Below are positions 17,140 to 25,240 of a stretch of DNA of 25,240 bases, piece after piece. The position numbers were made by a program, and so were the translations under genes. The DNA is from JANXLS01 sp037129555. Its GTDB lineage: Bacteria > Planctomycetota > SZUA-567 > H5-PLA8. The DNA is taken from contig JBAXUS010000087.1 in the NCBI GenBank assembly GCA_037129555.1, positions 1-25,240 of the forward strand. Reading direction: 5' to 3'. The notes beneath the pieces are model-generated. The model had not been told where the DNA came from and did not search any database. It saw only the letters and a program-made list of their open reading frames with translations. How positions within the stretch are numbered: position 1 is the stretch's first letter; the number at the start of each line of letters is the position of its first letter.

Positions 17140-20100
17140 TTCGTGTCCAAAGGTGCTCAAACTCACGGAATGCCAAGCGATCACCGTATTGGACGAAGTT
17201 GTCTTCAACGTTGACGATTAGGCATGTTTCCTTGCCGCCATTTTTGGGGCCGCGCAAACCTCGACCGATCATTTGCTGGTAAAGATTGGGACTGAACGTG
17301 GGGCGCGCGACATAGATAACACGTGTGGAAGGCGCGTCAAATCCCTGCGTCAACACGTTGTAATTTGTCAGGACCTGAATCTTGCCTCGCTTGAATAAAC
17401 TGATCGAATGCCGACGCGCGCCGGGTTCCGTTTCGGCCGAAATCGGTGCAGCAGTCAGGCCTTCCAATTCGAGTAATGCGGCCATTGTTTGCGCATGTTC
17501 GACCGATGCTGCGAAAAAGAGGATGGGCCAGTCCCGGGGCAGGTTTGCGATGTCCTTCAAAAGCGTATGGTTGCGATCAAAATTGCCAGCGATCCTGTCA
17601 ATGATCGACGGGCTGATGTTGCCGCCCATTTCCTTCAGGTGTTTGAGTTCAGCCGCAGACAACTCAACGCGGATTCCCTGAATGATGCGGTGTTCGACTT
17701 GCGACAACACGCCGATGTCCTGAAGTCGCCGGTATGGATCGTCACCCATCTCCGGGTCTAGTCGCAGTTTTCCGAAGCGGTTGGCAAGTCGTTCGGTTTC
17801 AGTTTCGCTGCGCCCGCGGAACGGCGTCGCAGTCAATCCGATCAACGGACAGCGTGTGCCCTTGCGGTCAATGCCGAGCCATGAAAGCATTGCAGTGTAC
17901 TCCGGCGAAATAGCGCCGTGTGCTTCGTCGATCACCACGACCCCTGCCTTGGACAACCAATCGTATTCCGCATTCGACAGGCAGTTTCCGATTTTTTGGA
18001 TGGTGGCAACCACAACGTGAGCGGCGTCTTCCTCCGGCTGGTCGGCCCCGTTTTGTGCCCAGAGCCTGCTGATCATCAACGGCCGCTGTGCGCCCACCGA
18101 TCGCCAAACATCCCGCCAAGTTTCTACCGCCTGCTCACATAATTCGTCGGTCTGGGCGATCCATAATACCGGTCCATCGAACTGTTCGTCGCGAAGCGCG
18201 TTAACGAGCGCTTCGACGGCTACTCGCGTTTTTCCAGCGCCGGTCGGCAGCGACAGCAATGCGCGCCGCTCCTTCGCGTTTGCGGCCAGCAGACGGCTGA
18301 TTTTCGACGTGATCTCAATCTGATAATCGTGTAGGGTTGGCAGTACCGCCGGCCCGTCCACCATCAGAATCGGATCGCGCCGTGCATCTTCATAGCCGGC
18401 ATATTCGCGCGGAATCTCCAACTTCGAAACGAACTCCCGCGCGGCGCGGCCACCCGCCCATTGCTGAGGCGGTTGCAGTTTCGCCATTTCCGAACGGAAC
18501 TGCTTGAGTAAGCTCGGGCCATAAATGATCCGGGCCAGATCCGCCAGTTTTTCTTGCGTCAGCTTCCCATGGATTTTTTCGACGGAATCGATCAAAGCCT
18601 TGGGCAAACGCGGACGTATCGCGGCCTCGCCCACGGCTTTCAACAATTTGCTGGCGACTGTTTTTTGTTTGCGAATTGCCACTATAAGCTGGCGTCGTTC
18701 ATGATCCTCACGCTGCTTGACGACGTCGTCGCAATCCTGTACCGTGAGATCCAAAACCAAGCGCTCATTGAGCTGATGCAACAGTCCTTCCGGCCCTAGT
18801 TGCTCCAACCAATAAATGCTTTCGCCGTCCTTCCAGAATTCCTTCGGCTCGGATGTCTTGCCGTGCTCGGTAAGCGTTTCCTGCCGAATCTCCGAACATG
18901 GGATCAATATAAGGTTCTCGTGCTCAGGCCTCAATCTCCCGTGTAACGCGGGCAACTGATCGATCAGCGGCACGGGACTTCCAGTCGGAATATGCGCCAG
19001 CTGCGTGCGAACAGCTCCTTCCGCGGGCCTGCATTTCCATTTTTCGACAAGGAGTATTTCAGCCGCCGCGTCCGCTACCAGCAGTGCCGGCTGCTCGATT
19101 CGAATAAGCGCGTCAAACTCATTGCGCGCCGAGCAGACCGTTACTTCGCGTGGCGGTAGATTGCACCACTGCTGCCCGTTTCGCGCGCGAATCATCGGGG
19201 GTTCTGTTAGATGATTCGCCGCTGAAGCATAAAAGCGCCCAATCGCGTCATCGTCGTCGAGCTGCAGAGACTGCATCACGGCATTCGTCCAGTGAGTCTG
19301 TTCGATCGATTCCAGCGTGTCCGGTAAGTCCAAATGTCGCGCGGCCAACTCCGAACACTGTGCCACCGGCAACACTGCGGCCCACGCCCCGAGTGTCGGA
19401 GAGACGGATTCAGCCACTGGCCTTGCGCCAAGCGAAGTCAACAAACGGCCAAACCGCTTGATAGCCCAGATTGTGGGCGACTCAAATTTGACCGGCGGAT
19501 ACTCCGCATTTGACGTGTGAATCATCGTCCACTCGTTGAAATTCGAATCGGCAACGAGTAGATTTTTCGTAAATTCCGCCTTGCCTTCGTGGCTAAGTTC
19601 CAGCAATGGTTCGAGCGGACCGGGAAAGGACTCTTCCTTGAACCACAGGTGAGTATTTCGTGGCGTGCTGCGGGTTGAAAGGTTCGTCAAATAGGACTCA
19701 ATGCAATCCTCCCGGTATTTCCAAAAGACATCTGCGAGGGCTTCGCCGCGGCTCGGGCACGGCGTGGCTGCCGCGCCCATGCTCACCAGCACTCGAAGCT
19801 CGCTCCGATGAAACCGCGTATCGATTGTCGATTCGGCATCGCGCATTCCATCGTCCGGCACGACAGGACCGGGAAGCAGCAGGTGAACCAGCATTCGGTA
19901 ACTTCCGGCGAGAGTGCGCGCGCATATCCGAGCGCGCTGAGATATTTCGTCCGGTTCGGGAAATTCTTTTTTGCCGATCATGATCTCGGCCGCGCGCGCC
20001 GGGTCGCACCGCCGGACCAGTCCCCAGAAGCGGTCCCAATCGCGGTCTGCCCAACGCGCAAAGCCGCTTTTTAAGATCGACTGAAGTTCCAGTTCGGGGC

Positions 20101-21787
20101 TAACCGGTTGAATTCCCAGGATCACCAGCGATTTTTTGACATCTTCGTCGTTGAGTAGTTTCGGATGAACAGTCGCGATATTGGAGTTTTCGATCTTGTG
20201 CTCAGTGGGTATAAAAATCCGGCCGGGCTGCGGACAAACGCGCCGTCCCAGAGCATCAATGAGAATCGGCGACAGAGCGATCGCATCCCGATAGCTTGGG
20301 ACGGCTTCGAAAAGTGCTGCCGCGACTTTAATGCTTTTGCAGAAATCGGCCGGTGTTTTCCCAACACCCATCAACGCTGTAAGCCAGTCCGAGACCGATC
20401 TTTCCGGTCGTTTGGTGAGGTCGAACAACCTTAGGACACGGGCGCGGCGCTTTTCCGTCTCGACCGACGGATGACACCAGTTTGCTGGCCGGCTCGGTTG
20501 CGATGCCCAAACGTCGAGTACCGAACGAGGTATCAGTTTCGGGTGCAGTTCAATTTCCGATGGCCGATGTAGCGCGCCGTCCTGATCGGGAATACACGGC
20601 TTCCCAGCGGCACACTTGTTAATCTTCTCGTTCAAGAGTCTGTCTGCTCCGCGCGCTTCGTCCAAGCGCGCGGGCAGCACGTCCAGAATCCATGCTGGAT
20701 CATCGGCTTTAACCAAATGGACGATACTGTTTAGTACCAACTGCGCCAACGCATCCAACAGTTCGTCGTTGAATTTGCCCGAGAGCAGGCTCGTACGGTC
20801 GTCGTTGATTTTCCAAGGCGCGTTGACAATGCCGGAAAGAGTGGTCTCGTCGCGCAGCGGGAAGAAAGCCCAGAATCGGCCGGGGGAGGGTCTTCCTTCG
20901 CACGGCACGGCCCAGATAATGGGGAGTTCGTCGCGGTCGGCAAGTTCGCCAGCATCTTTCTTGGCGTCGGGCGACGGCCGATGCATGCAAGAAAACACGC
21001 GCCACAGGCGCTCCTCCTTTCCGTCTCCAAGTCGAAAGGTTGCGCCTTCCGGCGTGAGTGTAATGGTGCGGACAAGCTTCGCCGCGCGATCCTCCAGCAC
21101 GACACTTCCGACGTGAGGGCAAAACAACAGAAACTCCGTGGGGAAGTCACGGATATCGTCAGAGAGCCAGGTGCTGTCTTCGGCGCGCCGGGGCAATCGG
21201 ACGACAGTCGTGGCCCAACTCATCAGGTCGTACAGAATCTGATCGTCGGCCGCACTTTTCAATGCGTCGATCGGATAGCCCAGTCGCAACACGGGATAGT
21301 GAGGCGCGTCGGGAACCGCTTTGCGAATGTCTTTTGTCGCGCGCTCAGCGTCGAAGCCCATTGATCCAGAACGGCTGAAGATTTCCGGCCTTTTTGACAC
21401 GCCGATAACCGATTTGAATCCAATTCCAAACCGACCGATCTCGCTGCCACGTTTGACCGAAAGAAATGCGCGAAGAATGGCATCCACGCCTTCTTCGGTC
21501 ATTGCCTGCCCATGATTGGCGCAATACAACGCGGTCTGGGTCAGAATTACATGAATCCTGCCACCACGCTCACCGGACATCGCGTCGGCGCCGTTTTGCA
21601 CGAGTTCATAAATTTGCCGATGCCCGTAGCTGCCTTGTGCGACGGCGCGCTCAAGATTCGCATGCTCGTTGACCAGTTTCGGATCTTCGCGATATACCGC
21701 CATCGTACGAAGCATCTGCCCGCTAACGTACTTCGTCAGGGATGTCTCGGTTGGCCAGGCGGTGGGATCGAATGGTGTATTTGTCAT
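17132..21787 (-). CDS. Sacsin/HSP90-like GHKL ATPase fused to an SF2 helicase
   Basis: This 1551-residue protein joins two ATPases. The N-terminal GHKL module has the N-box YELVQNGADAM (E61, N65, D68), an atypical G1 box (NHG, 91-93) and GRFGIGFKS (118-126), as in sacsin-type and HSP90-type folds. About 900 residues of unrecognised sequence follow. An SF2 helicase occupies the last 400: LPTGAGKTRVA (Walker A, Lys1186), VVVIDEAHGAIS (DEAH, 1287-1290), GLTATPFRGRS (motif III), QVLTNYNVLTQGFDAPS (motif V) and YQQMIGRGLRG (motif VI). The intervening region could be a scaffold or sensor. The start ATG at 21787 follows a 61-base gap, the only gap longer than 16 bases in the operon. GHKL-helicase fusions occur in other defence loci, but I cannot name a family for the full length. 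Confidence 0.85.
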   Translation of the reverse strand: MTNTPFDPTAWPTETSLTKYVSGQMLRTMAVYREDPKLVNEHANLERAVAQGSYGHRQIYELVQNGADAMSGERGGRIHVILTQTALYCANHGQAMTEEGVDAILRAFLSVKRGSEIGRFGIGFKSVIGVSKRPEIFSRSGSMGFDAERATKDIRKAVPDAPHYPVLRLGYPIDALKSAADDQILYDLMSWATTVVRLPRRAEDSTWLSDDIRDFPTEFLLFCPHVGSVVLEDRAAKLVRTITLTPEGATFRLGDGKEERLWRVFSCMHRPSPDAKKDAGELADRDELPIIWAVPCEGRPSPGRFWAFFPLRDETTLSGIVNAPWKINDDRTSLLSGKFNDELLDALAQLVLNSIVHLVKADDPAWILDVLPARLDEARGADRLLNEKINKCAAGKPCIPDQDGALHRPSEIELHPKLIPRSVLDVWASQPSRPANWCHPSVETEKRRARVLRLFDLTKRPERSVSDWLTALMGVGKTPADFCKSIKVAAALFEAVPSYRDAIALSPILIDALGRRVCPQPGRIFIPTEHKIENSNIATVHPKLLNDEDVKKSLVILGIQPVSPELELQSILKSGFARWADRDWDRFWGLVRRCDPARAAEIMIGKKEFPEPDEISQRARICARTLAGSYRMLVHLLLPGPVVPDDGMRDAESTIDTRFHRSELRVLVSMGAAATPCPSRGEALADVFWKYREDCIESYLTNLSTRSTPRNTHLWFKEESFPGPLEPLLELSHEGKAEFTKNLLVADSNFNEWTMIHTSNAEYPPVKFESPTIWAIKRFGRLLTSLGARPVAESVSPTLGAWAAVLPVAQCSELAARHLDLPDTLESIEQTHWTNAVMQSLQLDDDDAIGRFYASAANHLTEPPMIRARNGQQWCNLPPREVTVCSARNEFDALIRIEQPALLVADAAAEILLVEKWKCRPAEGAVRTQLAHIPTGSPVPLIDQLPALHGRLRPEHENLILIPCSEIRQETLTEHGKTSEPKEFWKDGESIYWLEQLGPEGLLHQLNERLVLDLTVQDCDDVVKQREDHERRQLIVAIRKQKTVASKLLKAVGEAAIRPRLPKALIDSVEKIHGKLTQEKLADLARIIYGPSLLKQFRSEMAKLQPPQQWAGGRAAREFVSKLEIPREYAGYEDARRDPILMVDGPAVLPTLHDYQIEITSKISRLLAANAKERRALLSLPTGAGKTRVAVEALVNALRDEQFDGPVLWIAQTDELCEQAVETWRDVWRSVGAQRPLMISRLWAQNGADQPEEDAAHVVVATIQKIGNCLSNAEYDWLSKAGVVVIDEAHGAISPEYTAMLSWLGIDRKGTRCPLIGLTATPFRGRSETETERLANRFGKLRLDPEMGDDPYRRLQDIGVLSQVEHRIIQGIRVELSAAELKHLKEMGGNISPSIIDRIAGNFDRNHTLLKDIANLPRDWPILFFAASVEHAQTMAALLELEGLTAAPISAETEPGARRHSISLFKRGKIQVLTNYNVLTQGFDAPSTRVIYVARPTFSPNLYQQMIGRGLRGPKNGGKETCLIVNVEDNFVQYGDRLAFREFEHLWTRNE

Positions 21788-21848
21788 GCAGGTATCCGTT
21801 TATTTGCGACTGCCGTTATCAAACCCAAAAATGCTTGGCGCGAGAATC

Positions 21849-22511
21849 TCAATGTAGCTCGATATCAGGGGCAGTAAACCACTCGTCTTCCGCAAGATTT
21901 CCGAGGTAGATCTGGTTCCATTCGCCGTCCAACTCCATCGGCGAAAAAAACTCTCTTGCTTCGTTGATGTAGATGCGCCCGCCGTTCGGTTTGTGCTGTG
22001 AAAGTCGTTTGGCTAGTCTGGCTGCTGCCGTAGGGTTCACGGCTTTCGAGAGGCGAAACTCGGTCATTACGTTCGGTCGTGTTTGCTTCTCGTAGCGAAT
22101 GTCCTTGCCGCCGGCGGTAAGCGTGTAGGCGACGCCCACGCGCGGACCTTTCCAGACTTCGCCTGGTTTCATTCCTTCTGGTGCCTGCGGGCCGATGCGG
22201 ATGCCTTCGAAGTCGAATTCCAAAAAACGATCGTACTTACCGGCGCAATAACAAGTCTGATCCACCGGAACTAGGACATGGCCAAACTCGTTGATGTAGA
22301 AGGCGCCGCCAGCTGCGCCGCTATATTCCGTTTTTATTCTGTTGACCTTCTTGACCAATTCGGGATGCGCGGTTGTGGTTACAAGCGCTTTCTCTCCGGC
22401 ACTGAGGCGGAAGATCAGGCGAATTTGCATTTTTCCGCCTGCTCCGTTGACCACCGAGTATTTTGCATCCTTATTGACATTTGAAGGGATATTCCCGTTG
22501 TAGACAGTCAT
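21849..22511 (-). CDS. 220-residue protein with an internally repeated accessory domain
   Basis: No named family was recognised. The sequence folds back on itself as two related halves. Residues 17-84 contain AGGK, FRLS, a helix, then GGAFYINEFG. Residues 128-191 contain AGGK, FRLS, a helix, then GGRIYINEA. The linker carries MKPGEVWKGP (114-123). The same order of motifs appears in the C-terminal 200 residues of the helicase encoded just upstream (LKPGEPYGGP at 665-674, then TEF, then GIEFHVNSLW). The gene starts in the last codon of that helicase (ATGA overlap), so the two are translationally coupled. The likely role is as a partner subunit or dimerisation module for the helicase. There is no enzyme motif, signal peptide or membrane segment. 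Confidence 0.8.
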   Translation of the reverse strand: MTVYNGNIPSNVNKDAKYSVVNGAGGKMQIRLIFRLSAGEKALVTTTAHPELVKKVNRIKTEYSGAAGGAFYINEFGHVLVPVDQTCYCAGKYDRFLEFDFEGIRIGPQAPEGMKPGEVWKGPRVGVAYTLTAGGKDIRYEKQTRPNVMTEFRLSKAVNPTAAARLAKRLSQHKPNGGRIYINEAREFFSPMELDGEWNQIYLGNLAEDEWFTAPDIELH

Positions 22512-24841
22512 TTGATTTCTCCAAAATCAGCAGCGTGTTCATCCAACGGCCACGAAAACCCCTCTTTTACAACTCCCAGAAATCGTGCTTGTCCGTCTTG
22601 TTGATACCAAGCATGCCAAAGCGAATTCACATGGAACTCGATGCCCGTTTTCAGCAGTCGTCGCCACTCCTCTAATATGCGTCGGGCGTTTTCTTCGAGA
22701 GTGGGTGAAGACCCGCCCGAAACGATCGCAAATTCGGTCGAACGCGTCTTTTTATCTCGACGCTCAATGACGCCACCCCGCTTTTGACTCAGCTTAAAGG
22801 AACCATTGGACTTGTCGGCAGGACCGCCATAGGGCTCACCCGGTTTGAGATTCGACACATCGACCGCACTGCTATTCTCCGAGACATTAGGAATCGTGAA
22901 AGGTTCGGTCAATCGCCCCACCACGTATGGCGGGCCATCAAATTGACGGACCAAGACCAATCGAAAAAGGGGCGTCACACAGAAGCGGCCGCCGGGCTTT
23001 CCGCGTAGCGCGGCCAACTTTCCACCTACGCCCTGCGGATTGGTTACACTTCGGCCGGTCGGCGTGGAAATGTTTCCACGGACATCCACTGAATACTCCA
23101 GACCGGGCATGAGACCAAGCCAAGGTTGGGGTGTCTCAGAAACGGCTCGGCCCAAACGATCCCATTCCTGTTCTTCGGTTGGGGCGGGCGTTCGCGGAGG
23201 CGCTGGCAGGGACTGCGGACTCGTTTGCAATTGTGGCCAAAGCCAATAGCGGTTCGCGTCCGCGCCGGTGAGGTCGGTCCAATCCTCCTTTGAATAGATT
23301 GATTCGTCCACCGTGTCGGCGACATAGACTAAATGCATTTCGGCGACCTTCACTTTATCCACATCGAACGAACGCCGTAAGACGCGCCCCAGCGATTGCA
23401 CGCGCTGCCGAACGCTGGACGATGAGGCCACGGAGATGCCCACGTCCGCATCCGGGACGTCGATTCCCTCGACCAGCGATTTGACTGAAACCAAAATCGA
23501 AACCGAATTGTCCTTGAATGCGGCCAGCGCTTTCTTCCGTTCGCCAGACGCCATTTGAGAATGCTCCAAAGCGATTCTTCGCTCGGGAAACACACTGACC
23601 AATAGTGCATGAAGTGCCGCGGCTTCGTTGATCCTCTCGTGGAAAAGTAAAATCCGCGCACCCGCTCGCCGAGCCACGATCTGCCTAACGACTTGCGCAG
23701 TGACGCGCGACCGTTCCGTCGCCCGGTAAAGCAAATCTTTTCGCCGGCTCGTCGCCGCGATGTAGGCATGAGCCAGCGCGCCGGATTCGTCGTTTCTCAT
23801 GCAGGCTTGCCGGACGCGCCCGACTTCGATGCCGTGCTCGCCGAGGCGATCGGCAATGTCGTCAATCTTGCGCGATTCCTCATCGTATTTTTGACGTTCG
23901 GGCGAAAGCAATTCCACGCCGTGATGATGAAGCTCGTAGGCAGGTAGCCAGCCGATGCGTCGAGCATCGCGAATGGTAAATCGAAAGACCAGTCCGCCGA
24001 GAGCGCGTCCCACGACCTGCTCGTCGAATTCGACTTGTGCTCCATCCTCGTCGAGTTCCTCGCGCTCGGGCGTTGCAGACAATCCCAGGCGAAAGCGCGC
24101 TGGTGTATTGAGCACGCGCGAAAACGTCGGGGCTCCTGCGCGATGGCATTCATCCACGATCAAGAGCGTCGATGCTGCGTCCGAAATCAAAGCTGGCAGG
24201 CGCTTCGACGCCGAGTTCAAAACGCAGATCAACACGCGCTTCGCAACGAGTGTATCGTCGCGCCCGCCCCCCATTTGGCCTATGAGCAGGGGATCGATAT
24301 CGGTGAAACGCGTAAAGTTGTCGATCCATTGATCGACGAGCGCTTCCGTAGGAACAACCACTACGATCTTGAGATTCCGTGCCATGGAAGCGGCCTTTTC
24401 GGCACAAACCAAGGCAATCAGAGTCTTGCCGCCGCCGGTGAAAATCTCCAAAGTGCCGCGATAAGGACTCCCGCCATCCCCAGCAAGCCAGGCGGAAACG
24501 GCATCGTTCTGCCACTCGGCGAGCGCAAACCCTTTTGATCGAATGGCTGGCCGAGAATCCGAACCCGGCTCAAATGCAATCGACAGGGCAGTTTTTTGAT
24601 CGCAAGGTGATTCGAAAGGTCGAGTGGATTTATGCTCATCCGCATCAGAATGGCTGGCGAGGACGGCCATTTCATCAGCGGAAATCACAAGATCGACAAT
24701 CGTACCGTCGAGGAGGCGAACCCGACATTTGAATCCATTGCCGACGGGCTGTGCTTCTTCCAACACGACAGGGGCATCAAAGTACCCCGGAAGGCTCACC
24801 GAACAACCCAGAGGGGGATTGGCCCAATCAAAATCAGGCAT
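22508..24841 (-). CDS. XPB/Rad25-like SF2 helicase with a C-terminal accessory domain
   Basis: This 777-residue protein opens the operon. It has the SF2 motifs EWQNDAV (Q-motif-like, 109-115), FTGGGKT (134-140, Walker A), LLIVDECHRAG (DECH, 230-233), LGLSATPERE (motif III, 253-261), ILVSVKSLVEGIDVPDADVG (motif V) and QRVQSLGRVLRR (motif VI). The arrangement resembles XPB-like and ResIII-type helicases. Residues about 575-777 lie outside the helicase and resemble the 220-residue protein downstream. The frame starts upstream at 24865, but the ATG at 24841 is preferred because AGGTGG stands 7 bases before it, while nothing like that precedes 24865. Expected role: ATP-dependent duplex DNA translocation, perhaps recognising the target. 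Confidence 0.9.
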   Translation of the reverse strand: MPDFDWANPPLGCSVSLPGYFDAPVVLEEAQPVGNGFKCRVRLLDGTIVDLVISADEMAVLASHSDADEHKSTRPFESPCDQKTALSIAFEPGSDSRPAIRSKGFALAEWQNDAVSAWLAGDGGSPYRGTLEIFTGGGKTLIALVCAEKAASMARNLKIVVVVPTEALVDQWIDNFTRFTDIDPLLIGQMGGGRDDTLVAKRVLICVLNSASKRLPALISDAASTLLIVDECHRAGAPTFSRVLNTPARFRLGLSATPEREELDEDGAQVEFDEQVVGRALGGLVFRFTIRDARRIGWLPAYELHHHGVELLSPERQKYDEESRKIDDIADRLGEHGIEVGRVRQACMRNDESGALAHAYIAATSRRKDLLYRATERSRVTAQVVRQIVARRAGARILLFHERINEAAALHALLVSVFPERRIALEHSQMASGERKKALAAFKDNSVSILVSVKSLVEGIDVPDADVGISVASSSSVRQRVQSLGRVLRRSFDVDKVKVAEMHLVYVADTVDESIYSKEDWTDLTGADANRYWLWPQLQTSPQSLPAPPRTPAPTEEQEWDRLGRAVSETPQPWLGLMPGLEYSVDVRGNISTPTGRSVTNPQGVGGKLAALRGKPGGRFCVTPLFRLVLVRQFDGPPYVVGRLTEPFTIPNVSENSSAVDVSNLKPGEPYGGPADKSNGSFKLSQKRGGVIERRDKKTRSTEFAIVSGGSSPTLEENARRILEEWRRLLKTGIEFHVNSLWHAWYQQDGQARFLGVVKEGFSWPLDEHAADFGEIK

Positions 24842-24848
24842 CGCTTTT

Positions 24849-24854
24849 CCACCT
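24849..24854 (-). promoter_or_regulatory. Ribosome binding site of the helicase operon
   Basis: On the minus strand AGGTGG ends 7 bases before the ATG at 24841. It supports that start over the in-frame ATG at 24865, which lacks a comparable site. Confidence 0.6.
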
Positions 24855-24870
24855 GAAAATCCCATCGAAA

Positions 24871-24909
24871 TTTTCGCGCGTTAATGGAGTGTACACGAGA
24901 ACGCGAAAA
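24871..24909. repeat. Inverted repeat around a GTGTACAC palindrome
   Basis: TTTTCGCG (24871-24878) and its exact reverse complement CGCGAAAA (24902-24909) flank 23 bases. The self-complementary octamer GTGTACAC (24889-24896) lies near the centre. The whole lies 30 to 70 bases upstream of the helicase start, a plausible site for a dimeric regulator. Confidence 0.5.
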
Positions 24910-24918
24910 GTTTCTGTA

Positions 24919-24940
24919 CAATTCCGCTTTCGCGGAATTG
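24919..24940. repeat. Perfect 9-bp hairpin upstream of the helicase operon
   Basis: CAATTCCGC (24919-24927) and GCGGAATTG (24932-24940) are perfect reverse complements separated by the 4-base loop TTTC. No U-tract follows on either strand, so an intrinsic terminator is unlikely; an operator or a transcript-leader hairpin is more plausible. Confidence 0.55.
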
Positions 24941-25001
24941 GTGAGCAGTGCAGGGGAATCGCAACAATCCAAGGAGAGATCAAGGCATAAGCGTCTCAAC
25001 C

Positions 25002-25135
25002 GCACATTGCAAGCAACGAGATAAACCGTACCTTAGCCCAATTCCGTCCAAAATTGCGCTGATATTCGTTTTGCGCCAAGAATACCCATGCCGGAAAACT
25101 CACGATTCGCGCTGACGAACAGGTTTGCAATGTGC
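25002..25135. repeat. 11-bp inverted repeat pair, 112 bases apart
   Basis: GCACATTGCAA (25002-25012) is the exact reverse complement of TTGCAATGTGC (25125-25135). A second imperfect pair lies nearby: 25061-25074 against 25219-25232, 12 of 14 positions matching. Together they suggest a diverged palindromic element in the region beyond the operon. No transposase or known element end was identified. Confidence 0.35.
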
Positions 25136-25240
25136 CGACAAAACACAGTTTTCTGACGCAAACACCGGCTTTAAATCGCCAAATACGGCTCATCCGACTA
25201 ACGCGTACTTCACTTTGTGCAATGCGAATATCTTCAATTT

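Larger units (their letters stand above)
24842..25240. other. Gene-free upstream region of the helicase operon
   Basis: About 400 bases with no supported gene. The segment 24863-24940 holds nested dyads next to the operon start and is the likely promoter and operator region for the minus-strand operon. No hexamer pair of good quality could be fixed: TTGTAC just upstream of the dyads could serve as a -35, but no good -10 sits at 16-18 bases. The remainder to 25240 has only a longer-range inverted repeat and short open frames without recognisable protein. Confidence 0.5.

Noticed and set aside
16978..17221. Plus-strand frames antisense to the UvrD and GHKL-helicase genes
   Set aside because: Antisense shadows of two clearly coding minus-strand genes, as are the other plus-strand frames across 8700-24900.
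24919..24940. Intrinsic terminator
   Set aside because: The hairpin is perfect but no run of T follows on either strand, and it sits just upstream of an operon rather than after one.
24996..25193. Minus-strand 65-residue open frame
   Set aside because: Rich in Cys, Phe and Arg, with no ribosome site and no recognised domain. Both arms of the 11-bp inverted repeat lie in it, so it is better treated as intergenic.

Overview
The window is bacterial: compact ORFs, Shine-Dalgarno-type ribosome sites, and start/stop overlaps of 4 to 8 bases between neighbours. No rRNA, tRNA, CRISPR array or complete insertion sequence was seen, and nothing fixes the taxon. Nearly everything recognisable belongs to anti-phage defence or restriction-modification (R-M), so this reads as part of a defence island.

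Region 1 (about 1-2180) is a graveyard of broken genes: an ORF cut by the left edge, a minus-strand PD-(D/E)XK nuclease lacking its N-terminus, an internal piece of an Eco57I-type restriction/methylase, and an orphan DUF4357 tail. Region 2 (2171-8698, plus strand) has a promoter-like sequence followed by a C5-cytosine DNA methyltransferase. Next comes a 988-residue protein with a MORC/MutL-like GHKL ATPase at its N-terminus and a histidine-kinase-like module at its C-terminus. An overlapping receiver-domain protein follows, then a Vsr-type mismatch endonuclease gene carrying a frameshift. This looks like an R-M-like module with a built-in two-component relay.

Region 3 (24841 down to 8685, minus strand) is a tight seven-gene operon. 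In transcription order it encodes an XPB-like SF2 helicase with a C-terminal accessory domain; a 220-residue protein made of the same kind of domain; a 1551-residue fusion of a sacsin/HSP90-like GHKL ATPase to an SF2 helicase; a UvrD-type SF1 helicase; DrmA; DrmB (DUF1998); and a NERD-nuclease/UvrD helicase. DrmA and DrmB are the core of DISARM, but the phospholipase-D-like DrmC is absent and the NERD-helicase sits where it might be expected. I cannot match the whole set to a named system, and it is the best candidate here for an undescribed one: a DISARM-related, multi-helicase complex.

The two operons converge and their last genes overlap by 14 bases. DISARM systems normally include a methyltransferase, and the only intact one here is in the opposing operon, so the two halves may form one functional system. 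That link is inference. The right end (24842-25240) has no gene and holds several dyad symmetries just upstream of the helicase operon.
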